Shown here one piece after another: positions 26,681 through 34,105 of a DNA stretch of 64,000 bases (position 1 is its first letter; each line of letters starts with the position of its first letter). This DNA comes from CAZAMB01 sp964501365 (GTDB lineage Bacteria > Planctomycetota > Phycisphaerae > UBA1845). A program made the position numbers and the translations under genes. The notes beneath the pieces were generated by a model. That model did no database searches, was not told the origin of the DNA, and was given only the letters and a program-made list of their open reading frames with translations. Location: assembly GCA_964501365.1 (NCBI GenBank), contig CAZCST010000037.1:1-64000 (forward strand). Reading direction: 5' to 3'.

Positions 26681-28129
26681 ATGACAACAGCAACGGAAAC
26701 AACGCTCGATCGTTGGGAGAAGGAGCAGTACAAGTACGGCTTCGTCACCGACATCGAAACGGATAGCGTACCGCCCGGATTGAATGAGGAAGTCATCCGA
26801 CTGATCTCATCCAAAAAGGGCGAGCCGCAGTTCATGCTGGACTACCGGCTGAAGGCCTATCGCCACTGGCTCACCATGAAGGAGCCGACCTGGGCCAACA
26901 TCAAGTATCCGCCGATCGACTATCAGCAGATCATTTACTATTCGGCGCCCAAGCAAAAGAAGGGCCTCAAGAGCCTCGATGAGGTTGACCCCAAGTTGCT
27001 GGAAACCTATGCGAAGCTTGGAATTCCACTTGCGGAACGCGCCGCGCTGGCCGGTGTGGCCGTGGACGCGGTGTTCGATAGCGTTTCTGTTGCGACGACG
27101 TTCAAGGAAAAACTCGGCGAACTGGGCATCATCTTCTGTTCGTTCTCCGAGGCGGTGAAGAATCATCCGGACTTGATCCAAAAATGGCTCGGTTCCGTCG
27201 TTCCTTATTCCGACAACTTCTTCGCGACGCTCAATTCGGCCGTGTTTACCGACGGGTCGTTTGTCTACGTGCCCAAGGGGGTGCGCTGCCCGATGGAACT
27301 CTCAACGTATTTTCGCATCAACGCGTCCGCGACAGGGCAGTTCGAGCGAACGCTCATCATCGCAGACGAAGGAGCGTACGTGAGCTATCTGGAAGGCTGC
27401 ACGGCTCCGATGCGCGATGAAAACCAGTTGCACGCAGCGGTGGTGGAGCTTGTCGCGCTGGACAATGCGACGATCAAGTACTCGACGATTCAGAATTGGT
27501 ATCCCGGCGATGCGGAAGGCCGGGGCGGCATCTATAACTTCGTCACCAAGCGCGGCAAGTGTCAGGGCCGCAACTCGCACATTTCCTGGACGCAGGTGGA
27601 GACCGGTTCAGCGATCACCTGGAAATATCCGAGTTGCATCCTGCAGGGTGATAATTCGGTCGGCGAGTTTTATTCCGTCGCCATGACCAATCACCGCCAG
27701 CAGGCCGACACCGGCACGAAGATGATCCACATTGGAAAGAATACACGAAGCACGATTGTGTCGAAGGGCATTTCGGCCGGCAAGGGTCAGAACACCTATC
27801 GCGGCGGCGTGAAGATTTTGAAAGGCGCCGACGACGCCCGCAATTACACGCAGTGCGACTCGATGCTGATCGGCGACAAGTGCGGGGCGCATACGTTTCC
27901 GTACATCGAAGTGAAGAACAGTACGGCCCACATGGAGCATGAGGCCAGCACGTCGAAAATCGGCGAAGACCAGCTTTTCTATTGCAACCAGCGCGGCATC
28001 TCCAAGGAAGACGCAGTGAACATGATCGTCAACGGCTTCTGCCGCCAGGTATTCAAGGAGTTGCCAATGGAATTCGCAGTGGAGGCGCAAAAGCTTTTGG
28101 AAGTAAGCCTGGAAGGAAGCGTAGGCTAA
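26681..28129 (+). CDS. sufB: Fe-S cluster scaffold SufB
   Basis: Core scaffold of the SufBCD complex, 482 residues, typical length. Family words: YKYGFVTDIETDSVPPGLNE at the N-terminus, LNSAVFTDGSFVYVPKGVRCP, ATIKYSTIQNWYPGD, GKNTRSTIVSKGISAG and QCDSMLIGDKCGAHTFPYIEVKN, with the conserved Cys in CDSMLIGDKCGAHT. The ATG at 26681 follows TTTAGAGG. It is encoded between two repeat elements. The stop is followed at once by the octamer array at 28131. Confidence 0.96.
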   Translation: MTTATETTLDRWEKEQYKYGFVTDIETDSVPPGLNEEVIRLISSKKGEPQFMLDYRLKAYRHWLTMKEPTWANIKYPPIDYQQIIYYSAPKQKKGLKSLDEVDPKLLETYAKLGIPLAERAALAGVAVDAVFDSVSVATTFKEKLGELGIIFCSFSEAVKNHPDLIQKWLGSVVPYSDNFFATLNSAVFTDGSFVYVPKGVRCPMELSTYFRINASATGQFERTLIIADEGAYVSYLEGCTAPMRDENQLHAAVVELVALDNATIKYSTIQNWYPGDAEGRGGIYNFVTKRGKCQGRNSHISWTQVETGSAITWKYPSCILQGDNSVGEFYSVAMTNHRQQADTGTKMIHIGKNTRSTIVSKGISAGKGQNTYRGGVKILKGADDARNYTQCDSMLIGDKCGAHTFPYIEVKNSTAHMEHEASTSKIGEDQLFYCNQRGISKEDAVNMIVNGFCRQVFKELPMEFAVEAQKLLEVSLEGSVG

Positions 28130-28130
28130 T

Positions 28131-28154
28131 GTGGTGATATGGTGATGTGGTGAC
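28131..28154 (+). repeat. Left octamer array of the four-helix bundle cassette
   Basis: Three 8-base units in tandem, GTGGTGAT, ATGGTGAT, GTGGTGAC, that begin two bases after the sufB stop codon. The units are the inverse of those at 28557-28588. Confidence 0.85.
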
Positions 28155-28170
28155 TGAAAGGCACGACTGA

Positions 28171-28551
28171 GTGACGTCGGACGAATTGCAAACGAGAACT
28201 AAGCTGCTGTCACTGCGAGTCATGAAACTGACTGATGCCTTGACTTCGTCCGCTGCCGGTAGGGTGCTCGCCAATCAGCTTTTACGATCGGGAATGTCAG
28301 TTTCGGCTAACTACCGGGCTGCGAGACGAGCCCGAAGCAAGAAGGAGTTCATCGCCAAGATTGGAATTGTTGTCGAAGAGGCTGACGAAACGGCGCACTG
28401 GCTCGAATTGGCTTGTGAAGGCGGGTTGATGCCGAGTCAAAAGTTGGAGTCGTTAAGAAAGGAAACTGAGGAGCTGGTCGCCATTTTTTCCCGGATGCGA
28501 CACACTGCAAAGATCCGGGCGCGGGCGACCAAAGTATCGGAAAAGGCGTAA
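28171..28551 (+). CDS. Four-helix bundle protein, S23/IVP type
   Basis: Protein of 126 residues of the family first known from intervening sequences in bacterial 23S rRNA genes. Words seen: LLSLRVMKLTDAL, ANQLLRSGMSVSANYRAARRARSKKEF, GIVVEEADETAHWLEL. It probably forms a basic pentameric helical bundle that binds nucleic acid. The start is GTG at 28171 with AAAGG about ten bases upstream. It sits between sufB and sufC on the coding strand and is bracketed by inverted octamer arrays. It has no expected role in Fe-S assembly, so it looks like a passenger. Confidence 0.88.
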   Translation: MTSDELQTRTKLLSLRVMKLTDALTSSAAGRVLANQLLRSGMSVSANYRAARRARSKKEFIAKIGIVVEEADETAHWLELACEGGLMPSQKLESLRKETEELVAIFSRMRHTAKIRARATKVSEKA

Positions 28552-28556
28552 AATAC

Positions 28557-28588
28557 ATCGCCATATCATCCAATCGCCACATCGCCAC
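28557..28588 (-). repeat. Right octamer array of the four-helix bundle cassette
   Basis: On the plus strand: ATCGCCAT, ATCATCCA, ATCGCCAC, ATCGCCAC. Read on the minus strand these are four units of the form RTGGYGAT (one degenerate), the same unit as at 28131-28154. The array starts 5 bases after the stop of the enclosed gene. Confidence 0.85.
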
Positions 28589-28623
28589 TTGGATGCGGCG
28601 GAGTAAATCGTTCGGAGTCAAAA

Positions 28624-29397
28624 ATGCTTGAAATTCGTAATCTGCATGCGTCTGTCGAAGGCCGCGAGATCCTCAAGGGTGTGAATCTCACGATTAACGC
28701 CGGCGAAGTGCATTCGATCATGGGGCCCAACGGTTCCGGGAAGAGTACGCTTGCACAAGTTCTGGCGGGTCGGGAAAGCTACGAAGTGACCGAGGGGCAG
28801 GTGCTCTACAATGGCAAGGATTTGCTCGACATGAGCCCTGAGGAGCGGGCCTGCGAAGGCATGTTCCTCGCGTTTCAATATCCGGTCGAAATTCCCGGCG
28901 TAAACATGAACTACTTTCTGAAGACCGCGCTGAACTCGGTTCGCAAGTATCGCGGCCAGCCCGAGCTTGACGCCGTCGATTTTCTCAAACTCGTCCGCGA
29001 AAAGGCCAAGCTTGTGGACATCGATGAGGAAATGTTCAAGCGGGCTGTCAACGAGGGCTTCTCCGGCGGTGAGAAAAAACGCAACGAAGTGTTCCAGATG
29101 GCCGTGCTTGAGCCCAGGCTCGCGGTGATGGACGAAACAGATTCGGGCCTCGACATCGATGCGCTTAAGATTGTATCCAACGGCGTGAACCGACTTCGTT
29201 CGCCCGACCGTGCGTTTCTTGTCATCACGCACTACCAGCGCCTGTTGAATTACATTGTGCCCGATCGAGTGCATGTTCTTGTCGATGGCAGGATTGTGAA
29301 GTCCGGCGGCAAGGAACTGGCCCTGGAATTGGAGCAAAAAGGCTACGCGGGCTATGAAGGCTCAACCAGCAAAAAGCGCGAGGCCCTTGCAATCTAA
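28624..29397 (+). CDS. sufC: SUF ATPase SufC
   Basis: ABC-type ATPase (257 residues) that drives the SufBCD scaffold. Walker A is GPNGSGKST, the signature is FSGGEKKRNE (the SufC form), Walker B is LAVMDETDSGLD, and the switch His is in VITHYQRLL. GGAG lies about 6 bases before the ATG. It is cytoplasmic with no membrane domain, as expected for SufC. It lies downstream of the four-helix bundle cassette and 116 bases before sufD. Confidence 0.96.
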   Translation: MLEIRNLHASVEGREILKGVNLTINAGEVHSIMGPNGSGKSTLAQVLAGRESYEVTEGQVLYNGKDLLDMSPEERACEGMFLAFQYPVEIPGVNMNYFLKTALNSVRKYRGQPELDAVDFLKLVREKAKLVDIDEEMFKRAVNEGFSGGEKKRNEVFQMAVLEPRLAVMDETDSGLDIDALKIVSNGVNRLRSPDRAFLVITHYQRLLNYIVPDRVHVLVDGRIVKSGGKELALELEQKGYAGYEGSTSKKREALAI

Positions 29398-29513
29398 TTG
29401 GACTCACACAATCAAGGCCGCGACGGTCGGGCCAGAGACCGCCCATGGCGGGGAGCGGTGTGCAAAATTGAAAATCCGTGCGAACCAAAGTTCGCAGCAC
29501 GATGGGATAAGAC

Positions 29514-30848
29514 ATGATTGAAGTCGCCGACATGACAGATCAATATCTCAATCTGTTTGAGAAGTTCGAAAACATCAGTGGACCCGGTGCATGGTTCGTT
29601 CCGGTGCGCAAGGCCGCCATGGCCCGATTCATGGAGCTTGGCTTCCCAACCACCGCTGACGAAGATTGGCGCTATACGAATGTGGCCGGCGTCGCGGAGA
29701 CGGCGTTCGTTGCGTCCAAGCCGGCCAACGAATCCGCCCTGGCTCAGATCATCGAGCCGCTGCGCATCGCACCCGATGCGCCGCTCCTTATCGTTGTGAA
29801 TGGCCGTGTCTCGCAGAAACTTTCGTCCATCCGAACTCTGCCGCAGGGCGTTCGCTTTGGCAGCCTGCGGCTGGCCATGGAACAGGAAGACCCGGCCGTC
29901 CGTGGTCATCTGGCCCGGCACGCGCGACACATGGAACATCCCTTCACGGCGCTGAATACTGCGCTTTTCGAGGATGGCATGTTTCTGGAAATCGCAGCCG
30001 GAGCGATCGTCGAGCGTCCCCTGCATGTCATTCACATGCTGACGCGCGGCAACGGGCCGCAAATGTGCCACGCACGCAACCTGATCGTTTGCGGGGCGAA
30101 TTCTCAATCCACGGTCATTGAAACCTACATCAGCGAGGACGCGGGCGGTCAGTTTCACAATGTTGTCACCGAAATCATCGCTCAGGATTCCGCCATCGTT
30201 GATTACTACAAGATCACACGCGAAGGCGATCAGACGTCCCACATCGGCACGCTCCAGCTTCAGCAGCAGCGCGGGAGCAACGTACATGCCTTCGCGGGCA
30301 CGTTTGGCGGCGGCCTCGTACGCCACGACATCAACACGGTGCTTGACGGCGAAGGCTGCGACTGCGGCCTGAACGGTCTCTACATGGTCGATGGTCAGCA
30401 GCACGTGGATAACCACCTCGTGGTCACGCATGCCCAGCCGCACTGCGACAGCCGCGAATACTTCAAGGGCGTTCTGGACGGCAAAGGCAAGGGGATTTTC
30501 AGCGGCAAGATCATCGTCAAGCCCGGTGCGCAGAAGACCGACGCCAAGCAGACCAATTCGTCGCTGCTTTTGTCGCGCGACGCCCAGGTCGAAAGCAAAC
30601 CGCAACTCGAAATCTTTGCCGACGACGTGAAGTGCACGCACGGCGCGACCATCGGTCAGATGAACGAGGAGGCGATTTTTTACCTTCAAACGCGCGGCAT
30701 CGATGAGAATAGCGCCCGGGGCCTGCTCGTGTTTGCCTTCGCCAACGACGTGCTTCAGCGCGTAAAGGTCGAGCCCCTGCGACAGCAGCTCGAACGCATC
30801 GTCATCGACCGACTGCCCGAGTCGTACCACGTCGGGGAGCAGGGATGA
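29514..30848 (+). CDS. sufD: Fe-S assembly protein SufD
   Basis: Partner of SufB in the SufBC2D scaffold, 444 residues. Seen: DEDWRYTNVAGV near the N-terminus, the beta-helix region with FHNVVTEIIAQDSAIVDYYKI, and the C-terminal DVKCTHGATIGQMNEEAIFYLQTRGI, the family hallmark. The ATG at 29514 is used; a second in-frame ATG lies 18 bases downstream. The stop overlaps the sufS start by four bases (ATGA), which implies translational coupling. Confidence 0.95.
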   Translation: MIEVADMTDQYLNLFEKFENISGPGAWFVPVRKAAMARFMELGFPTTADEDWRYTNVAGVAETAFVASKPANESALAQIIEPLRIAPDAPLLIVVNGRVSQKLSSIRTLPQGVRFGSLRLAMEQEDPAVRGHLARHARHMEHPFTALNTALFEDGMFLEIAAGAIVERPLHVIHMLTRGNGPQMCHARNLIVCGANSQSTVIETYISEDAGGQFHNVVTEIIAQDSAIVDYYKITREGDQTSHIGTLQLQQQRGSNVHAFAGTFGGGLVRHDINTVLDGEGCDCGLNGLYMVDGQQHVDNHLVVTHAQPHCDSREYFKGVLDGKGKGIFSGKIIVKPGAQKTDAKQTNSSLLLSRDAQVESKPQLEIFADDVKCTHGATIGQMNEEAIFYLQTRGIDENSARGLLVFAFANDVLQRVKVEPLRQQLERIVIDRLPESYHVGEQG

Positions 30849-32107
30849 CACTCTCGGCCGTCAAGTCCAGCGCCAAGAGCACGGACCGCACCCTTGATGT
30901 ATACCGACTTCGCCGCGACTTCCCGATCCTGCAGGAAAGGGTGAACGGCAAGACGCTGGTCTACCTCGATAATGCGGCCACTTCACAAAAGCCAAAGGCC
31001 GTCATCGACGCACTTGCCGAATATTACCTTCATTCCAACGCGAACATTCATCGCGGCGTACACATGCTCAGCGTTCGTGCCACCCAGGGTTATGAGGACA
31101 CTCGCCGCAAGGCCGCGCGGTTCATCAACGCGCCGCGCAGCGAGGAGATTATCTTCGTGCGCGGCACGACGGAAGCGATCAACCTGGTGGCCCAGGCGTA
31201 CGCCCGCCCGTTGCTCAAGCCGGGCGACGAAGTGCTCATCACGATTCTGGAGCACCATTCCAACATCGTGCCGTGGCGGTTGGTATGCGAGCAAACCGGC
31301 GCGACGCTGAGAGTTGCTCCGATCAACGACGCCGGCGAAATCATCATTGATGAGTTCCAGAAACTGGTTGGCCCGCGCACGAAAATCGTCTCTTTTGCGC
31401 ACGTGTCGAATGCGCTGGGAACCATCAACCCAGTGGCCGAACTCACGCAAATCGCCAAGGGCCGCGGCGCAACGGTGATAGTCGATGGCGCTCAGGCCGC
31501 TCCGCATATGGCCATCGATGTGCATGCGATCGGATGTGATTTCTACGCGTTATCCAGCCACAAAGTGTTCGGACCAACCGGGGTCGGCGTGCTCTGGGGC
31601 CGGTTTGATTTGCTCGATAAAATGCCCCCGTATCAGGGCGGCGGAGAGATGATCAAGTCGGTCACGCTCAGCGAAATCATTTACAACGACGTGCCGCACA
31701 AGTTCGAGGCCGGCACTCCCAATATCGCAGATGTCGTCGCGTTCGGTGCGGCCATCGACTATGTCGGGAACGTCGGCCTGGACCGCATCGCCGCCTGCGA
31801 ACATGAGCTTGTCGAATACGGTACGCGGGTGCTTTCGGCGATCCCGCAGGTTCGACTTGTCGGCACGGCCCGCGAGAAGGCGGCCGTATTTTCGCTCACC
31901 ATCGACGGCATCCACCCGCACGACATCGGAACCATCCTGGACGGCGATGGGATAGCCGTCCGCACGGGGTTTCACTGTGCCCAGCCCTGCATCGAGCGAT
32001 TCGGACTGGATTCCACGGTCCGCGCCTCGCTGGCGTTTTACAATACGAAAGAAGAGCTTGATGCCCTCGCGGCAGGCATTCGGAGGGTTGTGGAGGTGCT
32101 GGGATAA
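30845..32107 (+). CDS. sufS: Cysteine desulfurase SufS
   Basis: PLP enzyme of 420 residues that takes sulfur from cysteine for Fe-S assembly. The PLP Lys is in ALSSHKVFGPTG, the substrate region is RTGFHCAQP with the active-site Cys, and the N-terminal YLDNAATSQKP is typical of the SufS/CsdA class. It overlaps sufD by four bases. Its stop is followed immediately by a heptamer-array hairpin and then sufU. Confidence 0.95.
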   Translation: MTLSAVKSSAKSTDRTLDVYRLRRDFPILQERVNGKTLVYLDNAATSQKPKAVIDALAEYYLHSNANIHRGVHMLSVRATQGYEDTRRKAARFINAPRSEEIIFVRGTTEAINLVAQAYARPLLKPGDEVLITILEHHSNIVPWRLVCEQTGATLRVAPINDAGEIIIDEFQKLVGPRTKIVSFAHVSNALGTINPVAELTQIAKGRGATVIVDGAQAAPHMAIDVHAIGCDFYALSSHKVFGPTGVGVLWGRFDLLDKMPPYQGGGEMIKSVTLSEIIYNDVPHKFEAGTPNIADVVAFGAAIDYVGNVGLDRIAACEHELVEYGTRVLSAIPQVRLVGTAREKAAVFSLTIDGIHPHDIGTILDGDGIAVRTGFHCAQPCIERFGLDSTVRASLAFYNTKEELDALAAGIRRVVEVLG

Positions 32108-32176
32108 TGCGAAATGCTGAATGCGGAATGATGAATGGATCTGTTCCGCATTCCGCATTCCCCATTCCGCATTGAT
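32108..32176. repeat. Heptamer-array hairpin between sufS and sufU
   Basis: Begins right after the sufS TAA. Left arm: AATGCTG, AATGCGG, AATGATG (32113-32133). Right arm read on the minus strand: AATGCGG, AATGGGG, AATGCGG, AATGCGG. The arms are complementary over much of their length with a short loop near 32140. No gene is enclosed. The element ends 7 bases before the sufU ATG and takes up the place where a ribosome site is expected. Confidence 0.8.
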
Positions 32177-32182
32177 TTTGTC

Positions 32183-32632
32183 ATGAGCGATCTCCAGGAC
32201 CTTTATCAGGAACTCATCGTTGACCACAATCGTCATCCGCGCAACCGCCGCAAGATCGAAAACGCCGACCGACAGGCCTCCGGCTACAACCCGCTCTGCG
32301 GCGACCGGGTTACGGTGTACGTCACGCTGGACGGCGATGTGATCAAGGACGTGGCCTTCGAGGGCAAGGGGTGCGCCATCTCAACGGCCTCTGCATCGCT
32401 CATGACCGAAACGCTGAAGGGCAAGACGCTGGCCCAGGCGGCGTCCTTGTTTCGCTGCTTTCACGATCTTGTCACCGGCGAGCATGATTGCTGCGAGGAC
32501 GTGCCCTTGGGCAAGCTCGAAGTGTTTTCCGGCGTCTCGAAATACCCGGCCCGGGTAAAATGCGCGTCGCTGGTGTGGCACGCGGTGAAATCGGCGCTGG
32601 ACGGAAAGGCCGATACTGTTTCAACGGAATGA
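32183..32632 (+). CDS. sufU: Sulfur-transfer scaffold protein SufU
   Basis: Protein of 149 residues of the SufU/IscU family that takes sulfur from SufS through a zinc-bound Cys. Cys residues are in YNPLCGDRV, EGKGCAIS and ARVKCASLVWHA, as expected. The family N-terminus SDLQDLYQELIVDHNRHPRN starts at the ATG at 32183. The open frame runs 48 bases upstream through the repeat element, which encodes nonsense (FRIPHSPFRI). No Shine-Dalgarno is visible, so translation may depend on coupling or on the element. Confidence 0.93.
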   Translation: MSDLQDLYQELIVDHNRHPRNRRKIENADRQASGYNPLCGDRVTVYVTLDGDVIKDVAFEGKGCAISTASASLMTETLKGKTLAQAASLFRCFHDLVTGEHDCCEDVPLGKLEVFSGVSKYPARVKCASLVWHAVKSALDGKADTVSTE

Positions 32633-32677
32633 TGATCCGTGCCGCGGCTCTTGAGCAGTGGCGGAATGGAAAGAGTG

Positions 32678-33025
32678 ATGTCCGAAACTCCCGCGATCGA
32701 ATCCCCTGTCGAGCAACTTCAGGCGCAGGCGCTGGAGTCAACCATCATCGAGGTCATTCGCACCTGCTACGACCCGGAAGTGCCTGTCAACATCTATGAG
32801 CTCGGCCTGATCTACGGCGTGGACGTTCAGCCGGGTGGCAAAGTGCATATCAAAATGACGCTTACGTCGCCGGCCTGTCCTGTCGCGGGGACGCTCCCGC
32901 CCGAAGTCGAACGCAAGATCAAGGCCATCGACGGCGTGGTTGAGGCGAAGGTCGAAGTAGTCTGGGACCCGCCCTGGTCCATCGAGCGCATGTCCGAAGC
33001 CGCACGACTCGAACTCAATATTTGA
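32678..33025 (+). CDS. sufT: SufT-type DUF59 protein
   Basis: Protein of 115 residues of the MIP18/DUF59 family, which helps Fe-S cluster maturation or transfer. Motifs: CYDPEVPVNIYELGLIYGV, TLTSPACPVAGTLPPEVE with the conserved Cys, and VWDPPWSIERMSEAARLEL. Two in-frame ATGs are possible. The one at 32678 gives the family-like start. It is the last gene of the SUF operon; no terminator hairpin was found after it. Confidence 0.92.
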   Translation: MSETPAIESPVEQLQAQALESTIIEVIRTCYDPEVPVNIYELGLIYGVDVQPGGKVHIKMTLTSPACPVAGTLPPEVERKIKAIDGVVEAKVEVVWDPPWSIERMSEAARLELNI

Positions 33026-33045
33026 GTCGTAAGAGCGTTTAATTA

Positions 33046-34041
33046 TTATTTTTCTTTGTCCAATTCGCCGACTTGGTAAAGTTTCACATTGGGATGACTG
33101 GAATCATCGCGGTAATCATACACCTGAACCCTGCGGGCTTGGGCTTTCGAGATGATCTTGCGAGCCTCGGCGACGACGTCGGGGTCGAGCACGGGCTTGA
33201 AGGAGAGCAGACGAACTTCGATATGCTGAGATAGCGGAGGGTCATAAATGTATTCACCTCGCTGAGCGATGGCGATGTTCCCAAACCAGCGCGTTCCTTC
33301 GCTCAACCACTTCGAGCGAGGCTCTAGTCCTCTTCCGCCGAAGCTGGCCTGCCGTACGAGATGTCCATTTGCGGGATCGATAACCAAACTCCAAACACCG
33401 GGTCCTGAATAGGACGAATTCTGTCCGCTCACACGAAGAGCACGAGTCCCGTCCGGGTTCGAGCCTTCCGTTTCCAACTCATTTAGATCTTCCGCCGGGG
33501 GCCGTCCCAACGCCCAGCGAATAGTTCGCAAGTTGGCCATGCCGGGTGTATTCGTATTTGAGGAGAGGTAACGATCCAACGTGGCGCCAGAACCCTGGTG
33601 GACAACCGTCCCGCTCGGCGCAACAAAGAACTGCGTGTTCTCGGAATACTCCTCATGGATGTTCTGTCCATACATCGTCGCACCCTCCGATCCCATCCAC
33701 AAGATGAGGTTGCCATCGGAGTCATAGTCAATCCCCTCATAGCCATTAGTACCGAGCGGAAAAAACTTGGGGGTCGGCAGCTTGGAGGCCTTCCAAACGA
33801 TCGCGGTTACACCGCTATCGACAGTCACTCGCATGACCAAGGTCATATTGCCCTGACTCGGCCGGAGAACTGAGGTGGGTCGTTCAATTTCGACCTCCAT
33901 GGTAAAAGCATCAAGACTTGCCTGTCGCACTTTAGTCAGCGCGGGCTGGGCCCCTGACTCCTCTGCGAAAATATAGGTCGCGTATGTGAGAGCTCCGGCG
34001 ACGAAGACTCTTACTCCCCGCCTCCAATCGATTCTTCTCAT
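33046..34041 (-). CDS. Secreted or membrane-anchored protein of unknown function
   Basis: Protein of 331 residues. The basic N-terminus RRIDWRRGVRV and the hydrophobic stretch FVAGALTYATYIFA indicate a signal peptide or anchor. The rest is beta-rich (for example SGVTAIVWKASKLPTP, DYDSDGNLILWMG) and has no recognised motif. The C-terminal part ends in charged residues (GELDKEK). The open frame reaches 34221, but AAGGGG about 9 bases before the ATG at 34041 and the signal peptide favour this start. It is likely co-transcribed with the Cys-rich gene 64 bases upstream. It is convergent with sufT. Confidence 0.6.
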   Translation of the reverse strand: MRRIDWRRGVRVFVAGALTYATYIFAEESGAQPALTKVRQASLDAFTMEVEIERPTSVLRPSQGNMTLVMRVTVDSGVTAIVWKASKLPTPKFFPLGTNGYEGIDYDSDGNLILWMGSEGATMYGQNIHEEYSENTQFFVAPSGTVVHQGSGATLDRYLSSNTNTPGMANLRTIRWALGRPPAEDLNELETEGSNPDGTRALRVSGQNSSYSGPGVWSLVIDPANGHLVRQASFGGRGLEPRSKWLSEGTRWFGNIAIAQRGEYIYDPPLSQHIEVRLLSFKPVLDPDVVAEARKIISKAQARRVQVYDYRDDSSHPNVKLYQVGELDKEK

Positions 34042-34105
34042 CGTCTGGACCCCTTTCTTCGAATTCATGCCGTACTTTTGCAAGACCGGTCCTATTCTTT
34101 TTCTA

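Noticed and set aside
28131..28588. Octamer arrays considered as a CRISPR-like array
   Set aside because: Units are only 8 bases, directly abutting and without spacers, and the two arrays face each other.
32135..32182. Upstream extension of sufU through the repeat element
   Set aside because: The residues encoded there come from the heptamer repeats, and the family N-terminus begins at the ATG at 32183.
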